The notes under the pieces were generated by a model, which was not told the origin of the DNA, made no database searches, and was given only the letters and a program-made list of their open reading frames with translations. 64,000 bases of DNA, taken from NCBI GenBank assembly GCA_943788135.1, contig CALSPC010000006.1, forward strand, positions 1 to 64,000. The letters are read 5' to 3'. The stretch comes from an uncultured Paracoccaceae bacterium. GTDB lineage: Bacteria; Bacteroidota; Bacteroidia; Flavobacteriales; Flavobacteriaceae. Of this stretch, positions 38,075 through 47,956 are shown piece by piece. Both the position numbers and the translations under genes were made by a program. The number at the start of each line of letters is the position of its first letter. Positions within the stretch are counted from its first letter, which is position 1.

Positions 38075-40541
38075 ATGAAAAACATTATAACTTTACTCGC
38101 TTTACTTTTGTTTTCAGGCCAAGCCCTTTCAGCAAAAAACTCTACAGTAGAAGGAAGTATTAGCGGTCGAGTAGTTGACTCTAAAACCTCCGAACCCCTA
38201 CCTTATGTAAATATCATTATCACATCTGTTTCAGGAGAACTAATTACGGGAACCATCACAAACGATGACGGTATTTTTGAAATCTCAAATATCAAAGACG
38301 CTACATTTACAGTCTCCGTACAATTTATTGGGTATAAGACCATAAACAAAGAGTTGGTCATAAATCACAGACACTAATAAACTAGATTTAGGAACGCTTT
38401 TTTTGGAAGAAGATAACACGGCATTAGATGAAGTTACAGTAATTGCAGAAACCTCAAGCATTCAACAAAAAGTCGATCGCAAGGTAATCACTATTGGAAA
38501 AGATTTAGCCGCTAGTGGAACAGCGTCTCAACTCATGGTCGGTATTCCCTCTGTAAGTGTGGACACACAAACAGGAGATATTAGTTTAAGAGGAAATACA
38601 AATGTTCGGGTCATGGTCGATGGAAAACTGTCAAACATCCCAACAGCGCAGCTTTTAAAACAAATTCCATCTACTGCTATTAAATCTATAGAACTTATTA
38701 CCAACCCATCCGCAAAATACAATCCTGAAGGCTTGAGTGGTTTGATAAATATTATTTTACATAAAAATACAATGTTGGGATTCAATGGGAATTTAAGCAT
38801 GGGACTAGCGCATGAAAGAACCCCTAAATTTAATAGTGCCCTGATTACTAATTACCGCAACGGAAAGCTTAATGTGTTTGCTAATTACAGTAATAACATC
38901 TCTAAAAATAAAAATAACGGAATTATTGAAAGGCCTGAAAATAACTCAAAACAATTGTTCAAATTCAATGACAACTCCAAAAATAATTTGGTCAAATTTG
39001 GATTGGATTATTATATTAACGACAAAAATACGCTCTCGGTTTTCACCAGTTTAAATACCTCAAATTCTAAAACAAACGGAGAGTCTAATGCGATTTATGC
39101 CAATGACAACTCCCTTAACCAAACCCAGTTATGGTTTGATGACGGCGAAGATTTTACAGCCCAATATAACTTTGATTATAAAATTGACTTTAACGATGAA
39201 GGTCATAATCTTGAACTTGAAATAGACCACAACATTTATGAACGAACTAGCGATGTTGATTTTTTATTTACTGAAGGTGAAAGCACTGACTATATTGATT
39301 TTAACGACGTTGACCGTAAACGAACCACAATAAACCTAGATTATGCGAATGCTTTTGATGAAAAAACTAAGCTTGAAGCTGGTTTTCAATCCAACTTATT
39401 CAGTTCATTAATTGGTTACTCCTCTACGGGTGAGACCTATGTCCTATCGGGTGATTTAGAACCAACTCCTGCAACAGATTTTGAATACACTCGAAATATT
39501 CATGCACTATATGGCAGTTATAACAAAAAAATTAATGAAAAATGGTCTTATCAAGTCGGCTTACGTCTAGAAAATGTTGAAGTAACTGCCTTAGCTGTAC
39601 AAACAAGTCCGATCGAAACTTTAAATACAGAGGTTCCGTTTTCAAATGATTATTTTGAATTCTACCCCACCGCATTTGTTTCCTATGCACATTCTGAAAA
39701 AAACTCCTTTCAACTCAATTACAGCAGACGCATTGATCGCCCTGGAATAGGACAAGTGAACCCTATAAAAGAATGGAGTACGCCTTTGGTATCCTCTTTT
39801 GGAAACATTAATTTACAACCCCAGTTTACCAATTCTGTGGAGTTTAACTACACCCGTAATCTAAAAGGTGGTAGTGTGACTTTTGGAACTTTTTTCCGAC
39901 AAATTTCCAATGAAATTAACAGAGCACTGTTTGTCGATCGCTCGGATGTAAACTCGGGACGCTTAATTTTAACCCATGATAATTTTGACGACTCCACAGC
40001 CTATGGTGTCGAACTTTCAAGCAGCTTAAAACCTGCAAAATGGTGGAGTTTAAACGGTAGTTTTGACCTCTACTCAAGAACACTAAAAGGAATTGCAGAA
40101 CGTCTAGGGGCTCCTATTGAGACCGCTACTATTGAGGATATTATTACCGAAACAAGAACAGTTGATAATATTGCTTGGAGTTTTAGGCTTTACAACAGCT
40201 TAAAAGTGAATAAAAAAATAAGCCTAACCGCCTTTGGATTTTACCGAGGACGAAATGCAAATTTACAATTTAACATCGAGCCGATGTATTTTGTCAATAT
40301 TGGGTCACGTGTAAGTTTTGATAAAGGCAAAGGAAGTTTCAGTCTTAATTATAATGACATCTTTAATACGATGAAATTTGCTTTTGACGGCACAAGTCCA
40401 TATGTCCAAGAAGGCGAATTTAATTGGGAGAGTAACACCATTTACCTAGGGCTTACCTATAGATTTGGAAACAGCAAATACAGTGCGAAATCTCGAAAAA
40501 ATAGAGCTAACGATGAAAAATCTGGTGGTGGATTTTTATAA
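38075..40541 (+). pseudogene. Outer-membrane beta-barrel receptor (TonB-dependent type) with CarboxypepD_reg domain, frameshifted
   Basis: Track ORFs 38075-38377 and 38403-40541 are one gene of roughly 820 residues. The first part has a signal peptide (MKNIITLLALLLFSGQALSA) and a carboxypeptidase regulatory-like domain (GSISGRVVDSKTSEPLPYVNI). The second has a plug-like region (LAASGTASQLMVGIPSVSVDTQTGDISLRG, FVMVDG-type) and a long barrel ending in LGLTYRFGNSKYS. The frames must join between 38363 and 38375; dropping one A of AAA gives VIITDTNKLDLGTLFLEED. Such receptors import siderophores, glycans or peptides. It is the only plus-strand frameshift and cannot be repaired by a GG change. Confidence 0.8.
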
Positions 40542-40548
40542 TTTTAAA

Positions 40549-41559
40549 TTACCATCTAATAATCACACTACCCCAAGTAAACCCACTTCCAAAGGCCGCT
40601 AAAACAACCGTATCACCAGCATTGATCTTGCCTTGTTCATGCGCTTCAGACAAGGCTATTGGAATAGAAGCTGCCGTTGTATTGCCGTAGTTTTGAATGT
40701 TATTATACACCTGATCGTCCGACAATCCGAAACGCTTTTGAATGAATTGAGAGATGCGCAAATTGGCTTGATGTGGGATGAGCATATCAATATCTGAAAC
40801 GTCCAAGCTATTTTTTTGTAAGCCTTCGCTTATCACCTCACTGAAACGTTTAACAGCATGTTTAAACACAAATTGTCCATTCATATACGGTCGGTAACTA
40901 AAGTCTTCAGGATCATTATCTTTGATAATATCGGTTACCCAACGCGTTCCCATGCCCGGTGCTTCGGTTGCTAACTCAAGCGCATGTTTGCCTTCAGAAT
41001 GTATATGTGTAGACAAAATCCCTTTTGTTAAGTCTTCTTCTCGTGTCAATACCGCAGCACCAGCACCATCTCCAAAAATAACTGAAATGCTTCGACCACG
41101 CGTCGATTTATCAATCCCATGCGATTGCAATTCACTTCCAATTACAAGAACATTTTTATACATTCCTGTTTTGATAAATTGATCGGCTACTGAAATCGAA
41201 TACACAAATCCTGAGCACTGCGCTCTAATATCTAAAGCTGCAACAGTATCAATTTCTAACGCTTCTTGAATTTGCACGCCAGGCCCAGGGAAGTAATAAT
41301 CTGGACTTAAGGTTGCAAATACTATCAAATCAATTGCTTCTTTTTCGATTCCAGAGTTGGAAATCGCCTTTTTGGCGGCTTCCAAGCCCATTGTAAACGT
41401 AGATTGTCCATCGCCTGGCTTTGCCCAACGGCGTTCTTTGATTCCCGTACGTTCTTGAATCCATTCATCTGTGGTATCCATGATTTTAGACAAATCGTCA
41501 TTAGTGACAATGTTTTCTGGCACATAATGGCCTAAACCAATAATTTTTGAATTGTACAT
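40549..41559 (-). CDS. 3-oxoacyl-ACP synthase III (FabH-like)
   Basis: 336 residues. KAS III condenses acyl-CoA with malonyl-ACP to begin fatty-acid synthesis. The catalytic triad is visible: Cys in DIRAQCSGFVYSISVADQ (about residue 115), His in MLIPHQANLRISQ and Asn in NIQNYGNTTAASIPIAL. The start MYNSKIIGLGHYVPENIVTNDDL is typical of a FabH paralogue. No accC/plsX/rpmF neighbours are present, so this is probably the second, non-operonic FabH-like copy common in Bacteroidetes. A -7 box precedes it. Confidence 0.88.
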   Translation of the reverse strand: MYNSKIIGLGHYVPENIVTNDDLSKIMDTTDEWIQERTGIKERRWAKPGDGQSTFTMGLEAAKKAISNSGIEKEAIDLIVFATLSPDYYFPGPGVQIQEALEIDTVAALDIRAQCSGFVYSISVADQFIKTGMYKNVLVIGSELQSHGIDKSTRGRSISVIFGDGAGAAVLTREEDLTKGILSTHIHSEGKHALELATEAPGMGTRWVTDIIKDNDPEDFSYRPYMNGQFVFKHAVKRFSEVISEGLQKNSLDVSDIDMLIPHQANLRISQFIQKRFGLSDDQVYNNIQNYGNTTAASIPIALSEAHEQGKINAGDTVVLAAFGSGFTWGSVIIRW

Positions 41560-41584
41560 GCTTTAAGTTTGTGTGAAAGTGAGA

Positions 41585-41613
41585 CAAATATAAACTAAAA
41601 TGTCAGTTTGTCA
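41585..41613. promoter_or_regulatory. Divergent fabH/htpG control region with TGTCA direct repeat
   Basis: Minus strand TATATTTG (41592-41585) is a perfect -7 box for the fabH-like gene. Just beyond it, TGTCA-GTT-TGTCA (41601-41613) is a tandem direct repeat, 66 nt upstream of the htpG start. CATATTTG at 41620-41627 and TATTTTTT from 41629 are possible -7 boxes for htpG. The repeat may be an operator for the heat-shock gene. Confidence 0.4.
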
Positions 41614-41678
41614 CGTTTTCATATTTGGTATTTTTTTTGACTATAATGATCAAATATAACTTAAAAACAACTATAATT

Positions 41679-43592
41679 ATGTCAAAAGGAACGATTAATG
41701 TATCGGTAGATAATATTTTTCCACTGATTAAAAAATTCCTCTATAGCGATCACGAAATATTTTTACGTGAATTGGTGAGTAATGCAACAGATGCAACCTT
41801 AAAACTAAAACACCTTACTAATATTGGTGAAGTTAGTGTTGAATATGGAACACCAAAAATCGAAATTAAAATAGATAAAGAAGGAAAAAAACTTCATATC
41901 ATCGATCAAGGTTTAGGGATGACTGCGGAAGAAGTTCAAAAATATATTAATGAAGTTGCGTTTTCTGGAGCAGAAGAATTTTTGGATAAATACAAAGACA
42001 AAGTTGATGATGCTGGAATTATAGGTCATTTTGGTTTAGGGTTCTACTCGGCATTTATGGTCGCTGAAAAAGTAGAAATTATTACCAAATCTTTCAAGGA
42101 CGCCCCTGCTGCACATTGGACTTGTGATGGCAGTCCAGAATACACATTAGAGGCCGCAGACAAAACAGAACGAGGAACAGAAATTATCTTACATATTGCT
42201 GAAGACTCGACAGAATTTCTTGAAGACAGTCGAATTACAGCGCTTCTAAATAAATACAATAAGTTTATGCCGATTCCAATTAAATTTGGAACTAAAGAAA
42301 TCAATGATGAAACGCATGAACCAAAAACAACGACTGACAAAGACGGTAAAGAAACAACAGAACCGCAACGAAAAGTTACGGTTGATAATATCATTAATAA
42401 CCCAACACCCGCTTGGACTAAGCAACCGTCAGAATTAGAAGATACCGATTATAAAGACTTTTACAGGGAATTGTATCCAACCCAGTTTGAAGAGCCTTTG
42501 TTTAACATTCATTTGAATGTTGATTATCCGTTCAATTTGACAGGTATATTATATTTCCCAAAAATGGGGAACGATATGAATATCCAAAAAGACAAAATTC
42601 AACTGTATCAAAACCAAGTATTTGTAACTGATAATGTAGAAGGTATTGTTCCAGAGTTTTTAACCATGCTTCGTGGTGTGATTGATTCTCCAGATATCCC
42701 ATTAAACGTTTCACGTTCTTACCTTCAAGCGGATGGTGCGGTTAAAAAAATATCTTCATACATCACCAAAAAAGTGGCTGATAAAATGAAATCGCTATTC
42801 AATACTAATAGAGCAGATTTTGAAGCCAAATGGAATGATATTAAAATTGTGATCGAATACGGAATGCTTTCCGAAGATAAATTCTTTGAAAAATCAGATG
42901 CTTTTGCATTGTATCCATCTGTCGATGGCACTTATTATACCTATGAAGAGTTGTATAATAAAATCAAAGCGAATCAAACCGATAAGGATGATAAATTAGT
43001 CATTTTATATGCGTCTAATAAAGATGAACAACACAGTTATATTGAAGCTGCAAAAACAAAAGGCTATGAAGTACTGTTATTAGACTCTCCTATTGTATCT
43101 CACTTGATTCAAAAACTAGAAAGTGAAAAAGAAAATACGTCATTTGTACGAGTAGATTCTGATCATGTTGATAATTTAATCAAAAAAGACGACACCACTG
43201 TTTCGAAGCTTAGTGAAGACGAAAAAACAACTCTTGAAACAATTTTGAAAACAGTTGTTCCTTCTGAAAAATTCACCGTTCAGCTAGAAACTATGGACAG
43301 TAACGCTGCCCCATTTATGATTACACAACCGGAGTTTATGCGTCGAATGAAAGAAATGCAGCAAACCGGCGGTGGAGGCGGTATGTTTGGAATGGGCAAT
43401 ATGCCAGAAATGTACAACCTTGTTGTGAACACCAATGCTGATTTGGTTAGTGAAATTTTAAACACCAAAACAAAGAAAAAACAAGAGCGCTTAATTTCTC
43501 AAAGCTTAGATTTAGCACAATTGTCTCAAGGGCTTCTTAAAGGAGAAGCATTGACCAATTTCATTAATCGAAGTTATGAAATGATCAAATAA
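41679..43592 (+). CDS. htpG: Molecular chaperone HtpG (Hsp90)
   Basis: The ATG at 41679 (MSKGTINVSVDNIFPLIKKFL) is the real start; the track adds 18 residues. 637 residues. GHKL ATP-site motifs are in order: LVSNATDATLKLKHL, IIDQGLGMTAEEV, GHFGLGFYSAFMVAEKV and RGTEIILHI; the middle domain has NVSRSYLQADGAVKKIS. It lacks the C-terminal MEEVD, as expected for a bacterial protein. A TGTCA repeat upstream and a strong terminator downstream suggest a monocistronic heat-shock unit. Confidence 0.96.
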   Translation: MSKGTINVSVDNIFPLIKKFLYSDHEIFLRELVSNATDATLKLKHLTNIGEVSVEYGTPKIEIKIDKEGKKLHIIDQGLGMTAEEVQKYINEVAFSGAEEFLDKYKDKVDDAGIIGHFGLGFYSAFMVAEKVEIITKSFKDAPAAHWTCDGSPEYTLEAADKTERGTEIILHIAEDSTEFLEDSRITALLNKYNKFMPIPIKFGTKEINDETHEPKTTTDKDGKETTEPQRKVTVDNIINNPTPAWTKQPSELEDTDYKDFYRELYPTQFEEPLFNIHLNVDYPFNLTGILYFPKMGNDMNIQKDKIQLYQNQVFVTDNVEGIVPEFLTMLRGVIDSPDIPLNVSRSYLQADGAVKKISSYITKKVADKMKSLFNTNRADFEAKWNDIKIVIEYGMLSEDKFFEKSDAFALYPSVDGTYYTYEELYNKIKANQTDKDDKLVILYASNKDEQHSYIEAAKTKGYEVLLLDSPIVSHLIQKLESEKENTSFVRVDSDHVDNLIKKDDTTVSKLSEDEKTTLETILKTVVPSEKFTVQLETMDSNAAPFMITQPEFMRRMKEMQQTGGGGGMFGMGNMPEMYNLVVNTNADLVSEILNTKTKKKQERLISQSLDLAQLSQGLLKGEALTNFINRSYEMIK

Positions 43593-43610
43593 ATTGTTCT
43601 TAGTAGCTAC

Positions 43611-43639
43611 AAAAAGCTGTCCATTTGGGCAGCTTTTTT
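43611..43639 (+). terminator. Intrinsic terminator after htpG
   Basis: AAAAAGCTGTCC-ATTT-GGGCAGCTTTTTT: a stem of up to 12 pairs including one T-G pair, closed by T's. Confidence 0.88.
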
Positions 43640-43723
43640 GGTTTAGGTTAAACAGTTCTATAAAAAATAATTAAAATAACGCTCAAGTCAAAACTTTGAT
43701 TATTTTTATAGCAAACTTTACGC

Positions 43724-44329
43724 ATGGCTTTGTTTGGTTCATCCGAAACTATAAATCTTCAACTTCAAGATGCAGAAATTGACTACATCCCTCAGTTTAT
43801 AAACGAGGAGGAGGCTGTGCTTCTTTTCAAGGAATTAATGCTTAATACGCCTTGGCAAGAAGATGATATTCGAGTGTATGGAAAACTCTATAAGCAACCA
43901 CGGTTAACCGCTTTTTTTGCAAACAACCAAAAATCCTATGGCTACGCGAACATTACAATGACGCCGCACCACTTCACCCCTGTTTTAAAAACTTTAAAAC
44001 ATAAAATTGAAGCGGCTACAAATACCGCCTTTACATCTTGTTTACTAAACTTATATAGAGACGGTCAAGACAGTAATGGATGGCATGCCGATGACGAAAA
44101 AGAGCTGGGAATAAACCCCGTAATCGCTTCTTTAAGCTTAGGAGCTGAACGCGTATTTCACTTGAAACATAAAACCAATAAGGCCTTAAAACACAAACTC
44201 GTTTTACAAAACGGAAGTTTACTAATTATGAAAGGTAGCACGCAACACCACTGGCTTCACCAAATTCCAAAAACAAAAAAACCAATTGGAAAACGAATAA
44301 ACTTAACTTTTAGATTTCTAAATCCATAA
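43724..44329 (+). CDS. AlkB-like 2-oxoglutarate/Fe(II) dioxygenase
   Basis: 201 residues. AlkB proteins oxidatively remove alkyl groups from DNA or RNA bases. The iron triad is visible as NGWHADDEKELG (HxD) and later QHHWLHQIPKT (His), with the 2-oxoglutarate-binding arginines in GKRINLTFRFL. The segment LLNLYRDGQDSNGWHADDEK is close to human ALKBH2/3-type sequences. It lies 4 nt upstream of the alpha/beta hydrolase gene, so the two may be co-transcribed. Confidence 0.9.
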   Translation: MALFGSSETINLQLQDAEIDYIPQFINEEEAVLLFKELMLNTPWQEDDIRVYGKLYKQPRLTAFFANNQKSYGYANITMTPHHFTPVLKTLKHKIEAATNTAFTSCLLNLYRDGQDSNGWHADDEKELGINPVIASLSLGAERVFHLKHKTNKALKHKLVLQNGSLLIMKGSTQHHWLHQIPKTKKPIGKRINLTFRFLNP

Positions 44330-44333
44330 GACT

Positions 44334-45278
44334 ATGATCAAACACCTCTATCCCTTAGCTTTCATTTTTGTAAGTATGGTTACGGTTAGCACAGCGCAGA
44401 ATTTTTCAGCCACAGAGCTGTCCATAAATCGACATGTTGACGGCACCTTGTTGACTCCAGATGGCATAGAACAACCTCCATTAGTCATTTTCATTGCAGG
44501 ATCAGGACCAACCGATAGAAATGGCAATCAGGCTTTGATGAAAAATAATATGCTAAAGAAACTAGCGGAAAGCCTATCTGAGAGGGGTATTGCTACATTT
44601 AGATATGATAAACGGGTTGTGAAACAATTGCGCACACGAAACTTAGATAAAAATATCCGGTTTGATGATTTTGTAACCGACGCAAAATCTGTTATCAATC
44701 ATTTTAAAAGCACCTATTCAAATCTAATTGTTGCGGGGCATAGCCAAGGGAGTTTAGTAGGCTTACTTGCTCTAGATGCAGGAGCAAATGGATTTATTTC
44801 TTTGGCTGGAGCAGCTAATTCTATAGATCAAATTATTTTAGAACAAATCTCGAAATCTGCGCCTTTTTTCACAGCCGATACCAAACGGGTGTTAGACCTG
44901 CTCAAAAGTGGGCAAACAACAACAGATTTTCCGCCTGCGTTAAGCTCAATATTTAACTTAGACTTACAACCCTTTATGAGTAATTGGATGCAATACAACC
45001 CCAAAGACCTCATCAAAAAATTAGAAATTCCTGTACTCATTATTAATGGCACAAAAGATTTACAGGTTGCAATCACGGAAGCACAACAACTAAAAGAGGC
45101 AAAAGAAGAGGCTCAATTGGAAATCATAGAAAACATGAATCATCTTTTATTTGAAATTAATGGCGATGATTTGGTGAATTCAAAATCGTATAACGACAAC
45201 TCCTACGTTGTGATGCCTCAAGTTATTGAAATTATAACCGCTTTTATTACAAAAGAAAAAAGCACCACTAAGAAATGA
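44334..45278 (+). CDS. Exported alpha/beta hydrolase
   Basis: 314 residues beginning with a signal peptide (MIKHLYPLAFIFVSMVTVSTAQ). The oxyanion-side motif is VIFIAGSGPTDRNGNQ, the nucleophile elbow is LIVAGHSQGSLVGLLA (Ser around residue 143), the Asp lies in VLIINGTKDLQVAI and the His in ENMNHLLFEI. This arrangement is an esterase/peptidase-type serine hydrolase in the periplasm; substrate unknown. It follows alkB with a 4-nt gap. Confidence 0.85.
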   Translation: MIKHLYPLAFIFVSMVTVSTAQNFSATELSINRHVDGTLLTPDGIEQPPLVIFIAGSGPTDRNGNQALMKNNMLKKLAESLSERGIATFRYDKRVVKQLRTRNLDKNIRFDDFVTDAKSVINHFKSTYSNLIVAGHSQGSLVGLLALDAGANGFISLAGAANSIDQIILEQISKSAPFFTADTKRVLDLLKSGQTTTDFPPALSSIFNLDLQPFMSNWMQYNPKDLIKKLEIPVLIINGTKDLQVAITEAQQLKEAKEEAQLEIIENMNHLLFEINGDDLVNSKSYNDNSYVVMPQVIEIITAFITKEKSTTKK

Positions 45279-45507
45279 TGCTTTTAACTATTAACCAACC
45301 AAATATATTACTAACAAAATAATATAAAAACTTAGTTTCAACTTCCGTGCCAGAAATTTAAAATTATTATATTTTAACTTAACTTTCACATACTAAAGCT
45401 GGACTGTTAACAATTTAACAGTCTTTTGAAAGCAATTAATTTAATGTTATAAAGATTTCAAGTACTAATGCTCCTTTGCAATAGTCGTGCTAAAAACTAT
45501 TTTTATC

Positions 45508-45515
45508 TATATTTG
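45508..45515 (+). promoter_or_regulatory. Candidate -7 box for the DUF819 gene
   Basis: TATATTTG matches TAnnTTTG exactly and ends 21 nt before the ATG. The rest of the 258-nt gap (45279-45536) is AT-rich; no other element was seen. Confidence 0.45.
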
Positions 45516-45536
45516 AAAACCATAAACTAAAAATTC

Positions 45537-46853
45537 ATGATAGATACTACTCCATTATTCACAGACGACACCATTGTTTTTGGTTTACTCATGTCGGCCA
45601 TTGCCTTGATTTTTTACACAGAATCGCGTCCTACAGGATTTTGGCATAAATTTTATAAAATTGTTCCTGGACTATTTATGGCTTATATGATCCCAGCACT
45701 ATTTACCACCTTAGGCTGGATTGCACCTGATTGGGAAAGTCTATCACCAACCGGCGAACGGACTCAACATAGCAGCAGTTTATATTATGTTGCAAGTCGT
45801 TATTTATTACCTGCTGCCTTGGTTTTGATGACTTTAAGCATTGACTTAAAAGCTGTTTTTAATCTCGGATGGAAAGCCTTGATTATGTTTTTCACAGGAA
45901 CTATAGGCATTATCATTGGTGGGCCTATTGCTATCTTATTAATTTCGTTTATCTCCCCAGAAACGGTGGGTGGTGTGGGACCCGATGCCGTGTGGAGGGG
46001 ACTTTCAACTTTGGCAGGAAGTTGGATTGGTGGTGGTGCCAACCAAACTGCCATGCTTGAAATTTATGGTTATAATCCTAAACTATTTGGAGGCATGGTG
46101 TTTGTAGATATTGTAGTGGCTAATATATGGATGGCACTTTTATTAATTGGAATCGGAAAATCGGAGCGCATTAACAACTGGTTCAAAGCCGATACCTCAG
46201 CGATTGAAACCCTTAAAGAAAAAGTCTCAACCTTCACTGAAAGTGTTAAACGCACTCCCTCACTTACAGATATTATGATTATGGTCGGTATAGCTTTTGG
46301 AACGGTCAGTTTTTCGCACCTAGCATCTAGTTTTCTTGCACCGTTTTTTAGGGACTTTGTCTCCACCATTGAATCTGAAACTTCAAGAAATATCTTTACC
46401 TTTTTAGGGTCTTCGTTCTTTTGGTTAATTAGTTGTGCTACTCTCATAGCAATTGGGCTTTCATTTACAAAAGCAAAAAATTATGAAGGCGCTGGCGCTA
46501 GTAAAATAGGCAGTGTTTTTATCTATATTTTAGTGGCTAGTATCGGTATGAAAATGGATCTAACATTAATCTTTGACAATACGGGATTGATTGCTATTGG
46601 TGTGGTCTGGATGACTATTCATGCGGTATTATTAATCACGGTCGCAAAACTAATTCGAGCTCCCTATTTCTTTTTGGCTGTGGGCAGCCAGGCCAATGTT
46701 GGTGCCGCCGCCTCTGCTCCTATTGTCGCTGCAGCCTTTCACCCCTCCTTAGCCAGTGTAGGTGTGCTCTTAGCAGTCTTAGGCTATGCCATCGGAACTA
46801 TTGCTGCTATTGGCTGTACAATTCTTATGGAATTAGCAGCGACAACAGTTTAG
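45537..46853 (+). CDS. DUF819 family membrane protein
   Basis: 438 residues with about 10-12 hydrophobic segments, no signal peptide. The family mark is LAGSWIGGGANQTAMLEIY near residue 165 and VGSQANVGAAASAPIVAAAF near residue 385, glycine/alanine-rich re-entrant-like segments reminiscent of secondary transporters. DUF819 proteins such as B. subtilis YjcL have no firmly established substrate. It is monocistronic. Confidence 0.85.
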   Translation: MIDTTPLFTDDTIVFGLLMSAIALIFYTESRPTGFWHKFYKIVPGLFMAYMIPALFTTLGWIAPDWESLSPTGERTQHSSSLYYVASRYLLPAALVLMTLSIDLKAVFNLGWKALIMFFTGTIGIIIGGPIAILLISFISPETVGGVGPDAVWRGLSTLAGSWIGGGANQTAMLEIYGYNPKLFGGMVFVDIVVANIWMALLLIGIGKSERINNWFKADTSAIETLKEKVSTFTESVKRTPSLTDIMIMVGIAFGTVSFSHLASSFLAPFFRDFVSTIESETSRNIFTFLGSSFFWLISCATLIAIGLSFTKAKNYEGAGASKIGSVFIYILVASIGMKMDLTLIFDNTGLIAIGVVWMTIHAVLLITVAKLIRAPYFFLAVGSQANVGAAASAPIVAAAFHPSLASVGVLLAVLGYAIGTIAAIGCTILMELAATTV

Positions 46854-46963
46854 AAATAATTATATTTGAAATCAAAAATTAACCCTTTTTACCACATCTA
46901 AAAAACACGCTTATACAAGGCATGTTTCACAAACTATTAGATGTGAGCACAAATTAAAATCTT

Positions 46964-47653
46964 ATGAAAAATAACATCTTTTTAATCCTTATCTTTTTAG
47001 CAACAGCCTGTAGTCAACCCTCAAAAACAATGACGGTTAATGGATCGATTAAAGGATTTCAAAAAGGAACATTGTATCTTCAACGTGTAGATGATGGCCG
47101 TTTTTTAACTTTAGACTCTTTAGCCATGAACAGCACTACCGATTTTGAATTGGGCTACGATTTGGAGGAAGCTGAGCTTTTATTCCTAAGTTTTTCTGAA
47201 GACATAAATGCAGAACGCATCTCTTTTTTCGCTGACAAAGGGGTTACCACTATAAACACAAGCTTGAAACGTTTCAAATATGACGCTCAAATTGAAGGCG
47301 GAACACAGCAGAAACTGTTAGACACCTACTACAAAAACATAGGCCGTTTCAAAGACCAACGCTTAGAGGCCATGGAGGGCCAACTAAATGCAGAAAAAGA
47401 GGGCAACCAAGATCAAGCAGACTCGCTTTTAGCGGTAATGGACAACATCACAAAGCGTAGCTATTTATATACGGTTAATTTTGCGATCAATAATAAGGAT
47501 AGTGAAGTAGCGCCTTTTGTGGCAGTATCTGAAATTTACGATGCAAATGTGAAGTTCTTAGACACCATAAACAATGTATTGCCCCCAAAAATTGCAAATT
47601 CCAAGTACGGAATTATTTTGGAGGCCTATATTGAGACTTTAAAATCTGAGTAA
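46964..47653 (+). CDS. DUF4369-type lipoprotein
   Basis: 229 residues. MKNNIFLILIFLATACSQ is a lipoprotein signal with the acylated Cys in ATAC. The next 100 residues (TVNGSIKGFQKGTLYLQRVDDGRFLTLDSL) match the DUF4369 beta-sandwich that precedes thioredoxin domains in Bacteroidetes proteins; here no thioredoxin domain follows, only a helical tail. Located outside the cytoplasm; function unknown. It converges with the next gene, one nt between the stop codons. Confidence 0.78.
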   Translation: MKNNIFLILIFLATACSQPSKTMTVNGSIKGFQKGTLYLQRVDDGRFLTLDSLAMNSTTDFELGYDLEEAELLFLSFSEDINAERISFFADKGVTTINTSLKRFKYDAQIEGGTQQKLLDTYYKNIGRFKDQRLEAMEGQLNAEKEGNQDQADSLLAVMDNITKRSYLYTVNFAINNKDSEVAPFVAVSEIYDANVKFLDTINNVLPPKIANSKYGIILEAYIETLKSE

Positions 47654-47654
47654 T

Positions 47655-47921
47655 TTAAAGCGCATTAACCTTTTCGATTAAGGCTTTTCCTTTTGCTTCT
47701 AAATCTTTAGCAATGCCTTTGAAATGTGCTTTTTGATTGTCAACATTTTTAGCGTTAACCTTTTCAATCAACTCATCAAAAGCTGAAATTGCTTCATCAA
47801 TTATTGCTTCACTTTTTTTGGTGTCTTTATCGGCATTGGCATATTCCCAAATGTATACTGCTTCAATGATGTCTCCTAAGACGTAATTGATATCTTTTTT
47901 TAAATTTCTAACGTTAGCCAT
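47655..47921 (-). CDS. Small helical conserved protein, 88 aa
   Basis: 88 residues, almost entirely amphipathic helix (LKKDINYVLGDIIEAVYIWEYANADKDTKKSEAIIDEAI ... KDLEAKGKALIEKVNAL), no signal or membrane segment, rich in Lys, Asp and Ala. I recall very similar proteins across Flavobacteriaceae without assigned function. It lies 35 nt downstream of manA in transcription order reversed, on the same strand but upstream in coordinates of manA's end. Confidence 0.72.
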   Translation of the reverse strand: MANVRNLKKDINYVLGDIIEAVYIWEYANADKDTKKSEAIIDEAISAFDELIEKVNAKNVDNQKAHFKGIAKDLEAKGKALIEKVNAL

Positions 47922-47956
47922 TATTTTAATTTTTGTTTTTGCAAAATTACGTAATT

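Noticed and set aside
19991-38375. Programmed +1 ribosomal frameshifting as a shared recoding signal for the broken genes.
   Set aside because: The GG falls in different codon phases (CUU GGC, UUU GGC, GUG GCA, ACA AGG, AAA GGA), there is no common slippery codon or stop, and TGGCA occurs in many intact genes.
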